From positions 1 through 64,000 of the forward strand of contig QKIH01000053.1 of the NCBI GenBank assembly GCA_003249645.1: 64,000 nt of DNA. The letters are read 5' to 3'. The DNA comes from Desulfobulbaceae bacterium. GTDB lineage: Bacteria; Desulfobacterota; Desulfobulbia; Desulfobulbales; Desulfocapsaceae. This document shows, piece by piece, positions 38,589 to 48,294 of this stretch. The notes below the pieces were generated by a model. That model saw only the letters and a program-made list of their open reading frames with translations. It was not told where the DNA came from and did no database searches. Each line of letters begins with the position of its first letter. Within the stretch, counting starts at the first letter, position 1. Position numbers and translations under genes: made by a program.

Positions 38589-40172
38589 ATGATCACATTA
38601 CTTGATTACGGTGCTGGAAATATCCGCAGCGTAAAAAACGCAATCAGTTTACTTGGGTTTGAAGTTAAAACTGTTGAAAAACCACAGGATATTATAGATG
38701 CCGAGAAACTTGTTTTCCCAGGTGTTGGGAACTTCGGCCAAGTAATGAACAGACTTCAGCGAGACGGCTTTGTTGAACCTCTTATCCAGCGTATAAATGA
38801 AGACAGGCCGATGCTTGGTATCTGTGTAGCGCTGCAGACCTTTTTTGAAGGAAGTGAAGAAAGTCTAGGGGCGAAAGGTCTTGGGGTAATTCCCGGCATG
38901 GTGAGAAAATTCAGTGCAAAACCGCTTTCAGTTCCGCAGATAGGATGGAATGGTGTCAAACTACATAAGGAATCCGCTTTATTTGATGGTTATTACGGAG
39001 AAAAGTTCTATTTTGTGCACTCATTTTATGCTGCACCAAGTAACGAAAACAGAGACTGGATTTTAGCCACAAGTGATTATGGAAGTGAATTTATCAGCGG
39101 GGTAAGCCGCGGCAATGTGACGGCCTTTCAATTTCACCCTGAAAAATCGGGTAATGCTGGCTTGCGGCTGCTGGAAAAATTCCTGCAGGGAGACGGAACT
39201 GCAATACACATCGAGAAGCGCCCTGAAGACTACACCACAAAGATCGCTAAAAGAATTATTGCCTGTCTTGATGTCCGTACGAATGATCAGGGTGATCTTG
39301 TTGTCACCAAAGGCGATCAGTATGATGTTCGTGAAAAGGGAGAGGTGAGAAACCTTGGAAAACCCGTAGAAGTCGCCAAACGATATTATGATGAGGGGGC
39401 TGACGAAATCACCTTTTTGAATATCACCGGATTTAGAGACTTTCCGATGAAAGATCAGCCGATGCTTGAAGTCCTTGAACGAACCTCGCAAAACGTGTTT
39501 GTCCCCCTTACTATTGGTGGAGGCATTCGTGAATTTACCGATACCGACGGCCGTCACTACACAGCTCTTGAGGTTGCTTCTGAATATTTTAGATCCGGAG
39601 CGGACAAAATCTCCATCGGATCAGATTCAGTAATGACGGTTGAGGAATATCTCAAAACAGGCAAGAAAACCGGCAAAAGTGCTATAGAACAGATTTCAAT
39701 GGCATATGGTGCGCAGGCTGTGGTTATTTCAGTAGATCCGAGAAGGGTTTATGTTAAAAGTCCGGACGACACGGCGCACAGTGTTGTCAAAACTTCCGTT
39801 CCAGGCCCTCAGCAGGAGGAATACTGCTGGTTCCAGTGTACCGTCAAAGGCGGACGGGAAGGCCGTGATATAGATGTTATCCAGCTGGTAACTGTCTGCG
39901 AAGCACTTGGTGCAGGCGAGATACTGCTCAACTGCATCGACAAAGACGGCACCAATAGCGGCTATGATCTCGAGTTGATCAATCATGTCAAAGCAGCTGT
40001 TACGATTCCAGTAATAGCCTCATCGGGAGCTGGAAAGGCTGATCACTTCGTTGAGGTTTTCCAGAAGAGCAGTGTTGAAGCTGCTCTGGCAGCAGGTATC
40101 TTTCACAGAAAAGAGGTCCCAATTGCTGAAGTGAAAGTCGCTTTAAAAGATGCACATATAGAAACGCGTTAG
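38589..40172 (+). CDS. hisHF: Fused imidazole glycerol phosphate synthase HisH-HisF (eukaryote-type HisHF)
   Basis: HisH N-terminus (LLDYGAGNIRSVKNAI, GICVALQTFFEGSEE, QFHPEKSG) continuous with HisF (IIACLDVRTNDQGDLVVTKGDQYDVRE, TIGGGIREFTDTDGRHYTALEVASEYFRSGADKISIGSD, GAGEILLNCIDKDGT). Confidence 0.95.
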   Translation: MITLLDYGAGNIRSVKNAISLLGFEVKTVEKPQDIIDAEKLVFPGVGNFGQVMNRLQRDGFVEPLIQRINEDRPMLGICVALQTFFEGSEESLGAKGLGVIPGMVRKFSAKPLSVPQIGWNGVKLHKESALFDGYYGEKFYFVHSFYAAPSNENRDWILATSDYGSEFISGVSRGNVTAFQFHPEKSGNAGLRLLEKFLQGDGTAIHIEKRPEDYTTKIAKRIIACLDVRTNDQGDLVVTKGDQYDVREKGEVRNLGKPVEVAKRYYDEGADEITFLNITGFRDFPMKDQPMLEVLERTSQNVFVPLTIGGGIREFTDTDGRHYTALEVASEYFRSGADKISIGSDSVMTVEEYLKTGKKTGKSAIEQISMAYGAQAVVISVDPRRVYVKSPDDTAHSVVKTSVPGPQQEEYCWFQCTVKGGREGRDIDVIQLVTVCEALGAGEILLNCIDKDGTNSGYDLELINHVKAAVTIPVIASSGAGKADHFVEVFQKSSVEAALAAGIFHRKEVPIAEVKVALKDAHIETR

Positions 40173-40186
40173 AGCTTTTTTTTCGC

Positions 40187-42040
40187 ATGCGAATGCAATT
40201 CAGCAAAAAAAAAGCGCTGTCCTTTTTCCTGCTGATACCATTTTTTATCATCGCAGTGCTTGTTATTCTGCTCGTTTATCAAGCAACTTACTATAATGGT
40301 GTCAGCAGGCTCTCAACGCAGGGAAAATACACTCTTGAGCTCTATATCACCTATCTGCAGGGGATGTTAGGGAAATATGAGAGCCTGCCTCAGCTCCTTA
40401 CAAATGACGATCTGCTCGTAAAAAGCCTGCTGAATCCCGGCAGCCGTGAACGAATTTCTGAACTTAACCGGTACCTGGAAACAATCAACAGCGTTTCCGG
40501 CACAAGCGACACCTATCTGATGGACAAAGAAGGGTTGACCATTGCTGCCAGCAACTGGCAGGATGAACGACCTTTTGTTGGCAGGAACTTTTCTTACAGA
40601 CCTTATTTTAAATCTGCTATGCGCGGTGAGCTTGGCCGATACTTCGCTCTGGGAACGACCTCAAGTAAACGTGGATATTATTTTGCATACCCGGTTCGCA
40701 AGAACAATGAAATTCTCGGCGCCGTGGTTGTTAAAGTCAGGGTCGAAGACGCTGAAGAAAAATGGCGGCACCTTGACCAGGAATTAGTCGTGCTTGATCC
40801 GGACGGAGTTGTCTTTATAACCACAAATCCCGATTGGCGATATAAGGTTATCGGAAAATTGATGCAAAGCAGCAAAGAGCGGATAGAAAAAAGCAGACGT
40901 TACCCGGTTGAAAGGCTAAGCTCTCTTGAAATGAACACTATAGAGGAGCTTGCTGATGCCGAAATAGCAACCTTCAATTCAGAGCAAAAGGGTGCTGAAC
41001 ACAAATATCTTATTCAGTCTGCAAGAATGGCTGAAGCCGGATGGTACGTAAAGATATTGTCGGAAATGACACTGGTTGAAAAAAGCGCACTGCATAGTGC
41101 TTTTTATACACTGTTGATAGAATTGTTGATATTTGTCACTGGCTTGCTGTTCATACACCGTCATAAAAGGCTTACCCAATTAAAACGCTACGAGTTGCAG
41201 ACCAGAAAAATGCTCCAGCAATCCAATGAGGAGCTTGAAAGCAGGGTTTTGATCCGGACTGCAGAGCTGACCGAAACCAACAAGCGGCTGACAAGGGAAA
41301 TTCAGGACAGGGTAAAAGCTGAAGAGGAGCTGCAGCAAACAAGAGATGAGCTTCTGCATGCGGCAAAACTCGCTGCACTTGGGCAGATGTCTGCCGGTAT
41401 CAACCATGAAATGAACCAGCCTCTGGCCGCTATCAGAAGCTATGCAGACAATGCAAAACTGTTTCTCGAAAAAGAACGTTTCGAAGACACGCTGTGGAAT
41501 CTTGAACAGATTGCCGAGCTTACAGAACGTATGGGGCAGGTAGTTGCCCAGCTCAAGCTCTTTTCAAGAAAATCCAGCGGGAAAATTGTCCGAGTGCCTC
41601 TGCATGATGCTCTCGATGGCGCTCTTGAAATTCTACGTACCAGCATTTCCAAGCTTCATATACATTTTGATGTCAAACTCGAACCTGAGAGTGTAGAAGT
41701 AATGGCGAACAATGTGCTGCTTCAGCAGGTCTTCGTTAATCTGATCACCAATGCAATTCACGCTGTTGAAGGCCGCGAACAGCCTGAGATTGAAATCAGA
41801 TCCAGAAGCCGGGATAAGAAAGTTTTTATTCTAGTCAGGGACAATGGTGTAGGGATACCTGATGACAAACTGAAACAAATCTTTGAACCCTTTTATACAA
41901 CAAAGCTCACAGGACAGGGACTGGGGCTTGGCTTGACAATAACTGAGAGAATTTTAAAAGAAGTTGGCGGTGCAATATACATTGCTTCAAGCCCGCAGGG
42001 AACTTCCGTTGAGCTTGTTCTTAATGAAGCCAAAGAGTGA
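40187..42040 (+). CDS. dctB: C4-dicarboxylate sensor histidine kinase, DctB-like
   Basis: Two TMs with PDC/Cache sensor (RPFVGRNFSYRPYFKSAMRGELGRYFALGTTSSKRGYYFAYPV), AGINHEMNQPLAAIRSYADNA H-box, HATPase; adjacent dctD/TRAP. Confidence 0.93.
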   Translation: MRMQFSKKKALSFFLLIPFFIIAVLVILLVYQATYYNGVSRLSTQGKYTLELYITYLQGMLGKYESLPQLLTNDDLLVKSLLNPGSRERISELNRYLETINSVSGTSDTYLMDKEGLTIAASNWQDERPFVGRNFSYRPYFKSAMRGELGRYFALGTTSSKRGYYFAYPVRKNNEILGAVVVKVRVEDAEEKWRHLDQELVVLDPDGVVFITTNPDWRYKVIGKLMQSSKERIEKSRRYPVERLSSLEMNTIEELADAEIATFNSEQKGAEHKYLIQSARMAEAGWYVKILSEMTLVEKSALHSAFYTLLIELLIFVTGLLFIHRHKRLTQLKRYELQTRKMLQQSNEELESRVLIRTAELTETNKRLTREIQDRVKAEEELQQTRDELLHAAKLAALGQMSAGINHEMNQPLAAIRSYADNAKLFLEKERFEDTLWNLEQIAELTERMGQVVAQLKLFSRKSSGKIVRVPLHDALDGALEILRTSISKLHIHFDVKLEPESVEVMANNVLLQQVFVNLITNAIHAVEGREQPEIEIRSRSRDKKVFILVRDNGVGIPDDKLKQIFEPFYTTKLTGQGLGLGLTITERILKEVGGAIYIASSPQGTSVELVLNEAKE

Positions 42041-42043
42041 TAT

Positions 42044-43393
42044 ATGGAACGAACAGTCATATTTGTAGATGATGAAAAACATATTCGGCAAGCTAACCGG
42101 CAAACGCTTGAGCTTGCCGAACTTCCTGTCAGATGTGAAGAAACAGCGGAAAAGGCCCTGGAAATAATTTCTGCCGATTGGCCTGGTGTTGTCGTCTGTG
42201 ATATTCGGCTTCCGCATATGAGCGGTCTTGAATTTCTTGTTAAGGCACAGGCCATCGACAAGGATTTGCCGGTTATTCTTATTACCGGCCATGGTGATAT
42301 TTCTACTGCGGTTAATGCCATGCGAGATGGCGCATATGATTTTATAGAAAAGCCGTATTCTTCAGAGCGGCTTGTAAAAACCGTTGAAAGAGCTCTTGAA
42401 AAAAGAATCCTGACACTTGAAAACAGAAAGTTGAGAAGGGAGCTTGAGGTGCAGAGTACTCCCGGCCCGCGTATAATCGGGGTGACGCCTGCCATGGATA
42501 AACTCCGCGAAACCATAGGGCAGGTGGCTGATACCGGAGCCGATGTATTAATACTGGGGGAGACGGGGACCGGCAAGGAGCTCGTTGCCCGGTCGCTTCA
42601 TGAGCAAAGCAGGAGAAGAACGAAAAACTTTGTCGCGGTTAACTGCGGAGCCGTGTCTGAGTCTATTATTGAAAGTGAATTATTCGGCCATGAGGCCGGA
42701 GCTTTTACCGATGCAAAAGCACTGCGTATCGGTAAATTTGAGTTTGCTAATGGTGGTACGCTGCTGCTTGACGAAATTGAATCGATGCCGTTGCGAACAC
42801 AGATTCATCTTTTACGTGTTTTACAGGAGCGCAGTCTTGAACGGCTTGGATCTAACACGCAGATTGATATTGATCTTCGGGTAGTGGCGGCATCGAAGGT
42901 TGATCTGCTTGAGGCTTCTCTTGTTGGAAAATTCCGTGAAGATCTATATTACAGACTGAATGTCGTCTGTCTTGAAATTCCTCCTCTCAGAGAACGGCGT
43001 GAAGATATTCCGCTCTTGTTTCACCATTTTATTCTTGTAGCGAGCCATCGATATCAGCGTGAGGCACCGGTTCCGTCTTCAAGTCAGCTTAACGGTTTGA
43101 TGGCCTACTCTTGGCCGGGCAATGTCCGTGAACTGCGGAATCTTGCCGAAAGGTATGTGCTGCTGGGGAGTCAAAGCAACTGGTCGTTTGACCACCTGCT
43201 GCCCGGCGCGCAGATGGAAGCTGCCAAAACCCTTAACCAGCATGTAGAAGTTTTTGAACGGAGTCTTATAGAACAGGCTCTTGCTGCCTGCGATGGTTCC
43301 ATCAAAGATGTTATGGAGTCATTAGGCGTTCCGCGGAAAACATTATCTGACAAGATGAGAAAATATGGTCTTGATAAAAGTGACTATAAATAA
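42044..43393 (+). CDS. dctD: Sigma-54-dependent response regulator, DctD-like
   Basis: Receiver (VFVDDEKHIRQ, VVVCDIRLPHMSG), AAA+ with GETGTGKELVARSLHEQS, ESELFGHEAGAFTDAK (GAFT motif), C-terminal HTH. Confidence 0.95.
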   Translation: MERTVIFVDDEKHIRQANRQTLELAELPVRCEETAEKALEIISADWPGVVVCDIRLPHMSGLEFLVKAQAIDKDLPVILITGHGDISTAVNAMRDGAYDFIEKPYSSERLVKTVERALEKRILTLENRKLRRELEVQSTPGPRIIGVTPAMDKLRETIGQVADTGADVLILGETGTGKELVARSLHEQSRRRTKNFVAVNCGAVSESIIESELFGHEAGAFTDAKALRIGKFEFANGGTLLLDEIESMPLRTQIHLLRVLQERSLERLGSNTQIDIDLRVVAASKVDLLEASLVGKFREDLYYRLNVVCLEIPPLRERREDIPLLFHHFILVASHRYQREAPVPSSSQLNGLMAYSWPGNVRELRNLAERYVLLGSQSNWSFDHLLPGAQMEAAKTLNQHVEVFERSLIEQALAACDGSIKDVMESLGVPRKTLSDKMRKYGLDKSDYK

Positions 43394-43413
43394 TCACCTT
43401 TTTACAGCAAGAT

Positions 43414-43471
43414 AAAATTGGCGGTTTTCCCGCATGGGAAAAGAAGATATGCGCGGAAAAACGCCAATTTT
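43414..43471. promoter_or_regulatory. Large imperfect inverted repeat containing a perfect dyad TTTTCCC-GCAT-GGGAAAA, candidate DctD enhancer site
   Basis: AAAATTGGCG(43414-43423)/CGCCAATTTT(43462-43471); inner dyad 43425-43442. Confidence 0.45.
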
Positions 43472-43540
43472 AGAGATGCTTTTCATAAATATTTCTGAAT
43501 CAATCAGCTATCTTCCTGACTTTACGTTTTTGTTGCAGAC

Positions 43541-43556
43541 TGGCTTGTATTTTGCT
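43541..43556 (+). promoter_or_regulatory. Sigma-54 (-24/-12) promoter for dctPQM
   Basis: TGGCTTGTATTTTGCT: GG-N10-GC spacing, close to TGGCACG-N4-TTGCW; 80 bp upstream of dctP. Confidence 0.75.
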
Positions 43557-43620
43557 AATGCTAGGTAATTCGTTAATCTGGATGAGGTCTCATTTAGATT
43601 ACATAACCAAACATTTTTGA

Positions 43621-44631
<1,011 letters not shown>

Positions 44632-44658
44632 TTTGGCACAATCGATGAACTAAAATCG

Positions 44659-44689
44659 CAGGGTAGGGAGCAATTTGCTCTCTATCCTG
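44659..44689 (+). other. Intercistronic hairpin between dctP and dctQ
   Basis: CAGGGTAGGGAGCAA / TTGCTCTCTATCCTG, near-complete stem with two G-T wobbles; no strong T-run. Confidence 0.65.
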
Positions 44690-44708
44690 TTCTAATTGGG
44701 GGTCTGAT

Positions 44709-45251
44709 ATGTTTTTCAGAATTGTGAATCAGGTGGAAGAAGCCATCATCTGCCTGCTTCTCGTTGCAACAACACTCCTGGTATTTATGGATGTTGTTAT
44801 GAGATTCGGATTTAACAGTGGTTTTTTATGGTCCCAGGAGCTTACTTTGCTTTTATCTGCATGGTTTGTTCTCTTTGGAGCCTCTTACGGTATTAAAGCT
44901 GGTTCACATATCGGCATGGACGCGTTTGTTAAACTTTTCCCGATTGCCGGTCAAAGGATACTTACTTCCATCGCATGTGTTGTCGCGCTCGGCTATTGCG
45001 GACTCGTCATGTATGGCAGCTGGATATATCTCGCCAAAATGAAAAAAATAGGTATAAACCTTGAAGATTTGCCTATTCCTACCTGGATTGCACATTCCAT
45101 GCTTTTTATAGGCTTTGTTTTTCTCTCTATACGACTCTTGGAGGTGCTGTGGAGCGTGGTCACCGGAAAAGCGACAAGTTTCAAACATGCTGATGAAGCA
45201 AAAGAGAGCATGGTGATTGTTGAAGAATTAACAGGAAAGGGGGCTAAATAA
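44709..45251 (+). CDS. dctQ: TRAP transporter small permease DctQ
   Basis: DctQ-like TM protein (VFMDVVMRFGFNSGFLWSQELTLLLSAWFVLFGASYGIKAGSHIGMD). Confidence 0.92.
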   Translation: MFFRIVNQVEEAIICLLLVATTLLVFMDVVMRFGFNSGFLWSQELTLLLSAWFVLFGASYGIKAGSHIGMDAFVKLFPIAGQRILTSIACVVALGYCGLVMYGSWIYLAKMKKIGINLEDLPIPTWIAHSMLFIGFVFLSIRLLEVLWSVVTGKATSFKHADEAKESMVIVEELTGKGAK

Positions 45252-46648
45252 TGACTACTGCTGCTCTATTTATTCTCCTTTTCGGCTGTATGCTGATAGG
45301 TATGCCTATTGCCCTGGCATTAGGTCTTTCGAGTTTAGCTACAATCCTGATGTTCTCGCACGATTCACTGGCTTCAATCGCGCTGAAGCTTTTCGAAGCA
45401 CTTTCCGGACATTACACGCTACTTGCCATACCGTTTTTCATCCTTTCTTCCGCATTCCTTTCAACGGGAGGAGTTGCAAAACGAATCATTCGTTTTGCCA
45501 TGAGCCTCGTCGGTCATATTCGGGGTGGGATTGCAATGGCCTCGGTAATGGCCTGTATGATTTTTGCTGCGGTATCCGGCTCTTCACCTGCCACTGTCGC
45601 TGCAATCGGTTCAATTGTTATAGCGGGAATGGTAAGAGCCGGTTACCCGGAAAGTATTGCCGCAGGTGTAATCTCGAATGCCGGAACTTTAGGTATTCTT
45701 ATTCCGCCTTCCATCGTTATGCTGGTTTATGCGGCCGCGACCTCTGTTTCAGCAGCAAGAATGTTTATGGCTGGTTTCATTCCGGGTATTCTGATGGGGC
45801 TTATCCTGATGGTGGCCATTTATATTGTTGCAAGGGTCAAAAATATACCATGTCAGCCGTGGGGTGGTTTTAAGGAAATAGTAACCTCGGGCTTCAGTGC
45901 CCTCGGCGGTCTGATGCTGATTATCATTGTACTTGGTTCTATTTACGGAGGTGTAGCCAGCCCTACAGAGGCAGCGGCGGTATCTGCCGTTTATGCGTTT
46001 TTAGTTGCAGTCTTCGGCTATAGAGATATGGGGCCGCTTAAGAACACTCCCTGGCTAATGAAAGGTGAAAACGTTGTTTCAGCCCTCTTCAGAAACACCA
46101 TTCAGATGATCATTGCCGTTCCGAAATGCGTCTATGACCAGGATATTCGCAAGGTTGTTCTTGATGCAAGCAAAGTATCAATTATGCTGCTCTTTATCAT
46201 TGCAAATGCGATGCTCTTTGCACACGTATTAACCACTGAAAGAATTCCGCACCATATCGCAGAACTTATTGTTCAATGGGGACTTTCACCATGGATGTTC
46301 CTTATCGTTGTGAACATACTGCTTCTGGCCGCAGGCAATTTCATGGAACCATCAGCGATTTTGCTTATCATGGCTCCGATCCTTTTCCCTATCGCGATGA
46401 AACTTGGAATTGATCCTATTCATCTTGGTATTATCATGGTTGTAAACATGGAGATTGGTATGCTTACTCCCCCTGTAGGCTTGAATCTCTTTGTTACTGC
46501 AGGTATTACCGGAAAATCGATTGGATGGGTAATCAAAGCTGCCATGCCTTGGCTCAGTCTGCTGCTCCTGTTCCTTGTCTTAATTACCTATATTCCAGAA
46601 ATTTCTCTGTTCCTGCCGGAATATATTGATAAAATGAAAGGCTACTGA
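45251..46648 (+). CDS. dctM: TRAP transporter large permease DctM
   Basis: SGSSPATVAAIGSIVIAGMVRAGYPESIAAGVISNAGTLGILIPPSIVMLVYA, EIGMLTPPVGLNLFV. Confidence 0.95.
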   Translation: MTTAALFILLFGCMLIGMPIALALGLSSLATILMFSHDSLASIALKLFEALSGHYTLLAIPFFILSSAFLSTGGVAKRIIRFAMSLVGHIRGGIAMASVMACMIFAAVSGSSPATVAAIGSIVIAGMVRAGYPESIAAGVISNAGTLGILIPPSIVMLVYAAATSVSAARMFMAGFIPGILMGLILMVAIYIVARVKNIPCQPWGGFKEIVTSGFSALGGLMLIIIVLGSIYGGVASPTEAAAVSAVYAFLVAVFGYRDMGPLKNTPWLMKGENVVSALFRNTIQMIIAVPKCVYDQDIRKVVLDASKVSIMLLFIIANAMLFAHVLTTERIPHHIAELIVQWGLSPWMFLIVVNILLLAAGNFMEPSAILLIMAPILFPIAMKLGIDPIHLGIIMVVNMEIGMLTPPVGLNLFVTAGITGKSIGWVIKAAMPWLSLLLLFLVLITYIPEISLFLPEYIDKMKGY

Positions 46649-46670
46649 TTCAAGACTTTTGTTCAGGATA

Positions 46671-46710
46671 AAAAGATGCTGCCTCGTTGTGAGGCAGCAT
46701 CTTTTTTTTT
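46671..46710 (+). terminator. Intrinsic terminator after dctM
   Basis: Perfect stem AAAAGATGCTGCCTC/GAGGCAGCATCTTTT, T-run. Confidence 0.93.
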
Positions 46711-46796
46711 ATCAAATTTTATAATTTTTACTCTGGTGAAAAGTTCTTTAATCCGTATACTTTAGTTTATACATTAACTTTAACCCGGATAAAAAC

Positions 46797-47285
46797 ATGG
46801 AAAAAATACGAGTGAAACGCATTTTATACACGACGGATCTGGGTAAACACACCAGGCCGGTTTTTAGATCAGCTCTCACTATGGCCGATCAGTTTGCGGC
46901 AGAAGTCATAGTGCTTCATGTTGTCGAGCCGATAAGCGCCACGGCTGAGACAGTAATTTCAACGTATCTTTCAGAGGCTATAGCCAAAGAAATCCGTAAA
47001 AGCGGCATGGAGGAAGTGCTCAGCAGATTGAAAGAACGTATCAAAAAGTTTTGCGAAGATGAGCAGTTAGTTAATCAATCTAACCCTGATTCTGTATCGG
47101 AAATACTTGTGATTACCGGTTCGCCGGCAGAAGAGATCCTGCGTATTGCCAAAGAATATGATGTTGACATGATTGTGATGGGCAAATCGAGCAAGAAAAT
47201 CCATGGCCGGAAAGTCCTTGGCTCGACAGCAAGGAGGGTGAGCAGATATGCTGAAACCTCGGTTTTTATCGTTTCAAACAGGTAG
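46797..47285 (+). CDS. Universal stress protein family
   Basis: RILYTTDLGKHTRPVFRSALTMADQF, VIVLHVVEP, GKSSKKIHGRKVLGSTARRVSRYAETSVFIV. Confidence 0.9.
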   Translation: MEKIRVKRILYTTDLGKHTRPVFRSALTMADQFAAEVIVLHVVEPISATAETVISTYLSEAIAKEIRKSGMEEVLSRLKERIKKFCEDEQLVNQSNPDSVSEILVITGSPAEEILRIAKEYDVDMIVMGKSSKKIHGRKVLGSTARRVSRYAETSVFIVSNR

Positions 47286-47292
47286 GAAATAG

Positions 47293-48222
47293 ATGAGTGA
47301 AAAAAAACATGTTGTTCTGGCTTCACCAAGGGGGTTTTGTGCCGGTGTTGTCCGGGCAATAGAAACTGTCAAGCTGACGATTGAAAAGCATGGCAGTCCG
47401 GTTTATGTTCTCCATGAAATAGTTCACAACAAACACGTTATTCAAGAACTTGAGCAAAGAGGGGCTGTATTTGTTGAAGCCTTAAGTGATATTCCACAGG
47501 GTGAAATATGCATATTCAGTGCCCATGGTGTTTCAAAAGCTGTTGAAAATCGAGCAGCAGATCTTGGATTAAAAACAGTTGATGCCACATGTCCTCTTGT
47601 TTCAAGCGTTCATAAGGTAGTTGAAAAATATCATGCAGAAGACTTTGACGTCATTATTGTCGGGCACCACAAGCATCCTGAGGTAGAAGGGACCGCTGGG
47701 CGCGTGAAAGGGAATGTGCATGTCATATACACTGTTGAAGAAGCTGAAACAGTTGAAGTAAAAGATCAGAATAAAGTGGTCTTTGTTACTCAGACAACAC
47801 TGAGTCAGGACGATCTCAAGGGCATAAAAGCTGTGTTGCTGAGTCGTTTTCCTTCCATTAAAGGGCAAACATCGAATATCTGTTTTGCAACAGAAAATCG
47901 GCAGAATGCGGTAAGACATCTGGCTAAGACAAGCGATGTGGTTTTTGTTGTCGGCTCAAAAAACAGTTCAAATTCAAACCGGCTTCGCGAGGTAGCTAAC
48001 CGTGAAGGTTGTGACGCCTATCTGATAGATGATTATCAGGATATTGATATTCAGTGGCTTTATGGAAAATCCAGGATCGGTATTACTGCTGGAGCCTCGG
48101 CTCCTGAAAGGCTTGTACAGGGTGTTTTGCAGTGGCTTGCCGATAAATTTGAAATAGACATTGAAGAAATGTCAGGCAAAGAGGAGCGGGTTTCCTTCAA
48201 CCCTGCCGAACTTCGATCATAA
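47293..48222 (+). CDS. ispH: 4-hydroxy-3-methylbut-2-enyl diphosphate reductase
   Basis: ASPRGFCAGVVRAIETV, HEIVHNKHV, FSAHGVSKAV, DATCPLVSSVH, ITAGASAPE. Confidence 0.97.
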   Translation: MSEKKHVVLASPRGFCAGVVRAIETVKLTIEKHGSPVYVLHEIVHNKHVIQELEQRGAVFVEALSDIPQGEICIFSAHGVSKAVENRAADLGLKTVDATCPLVSSVHKVVEKYHAEDFDVIIVGHHKHPEVEGTAGRVKGNVHVIYTVEEAETVEVKDQNKVVFVTQTTLSQDDLKGIKAVLLSRFPSIKGQTSNICFATENRQNAVRHLAKTSDVVFVVGSKNSSNSNRLREVANREGCDAYLIDDYQDIDIQWLYGKSRIGITAGASAPERLVQGVLQWLADKFEIDIEEMSGKEERVSFNPAELRS

Positions 48223-48230
48223 AATAAAAA

Positions 48231-48269
48231 AAGCCTTTTCAATCTTGTAGTTGAAAAGGCTTTTTTTTT
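48231..48269. terminator. Bidirectional terminator between ispH and dapL
   Basis: AAGCCTTTTCAA/TTGAAAAGGCTT stem, A-run and T-run. Confidence 0.92.
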
Positions 48270-48294
48270 ATTTCTGAATACTCAGCTGATTAAA

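Noticed and set aside
41893-42576. 227-aa minus-strand Ser-rich ORF
   Set aside because: Antisense to dctB/dctD; composition typical of a reverse-frame artefact
45592-45600. TGCCACTGT resembling the cobalamin-riboswitch B12 box
   Set aside because: Sits inside dctM coding sequence (PATVAAI) with no surrounding riboswitch core
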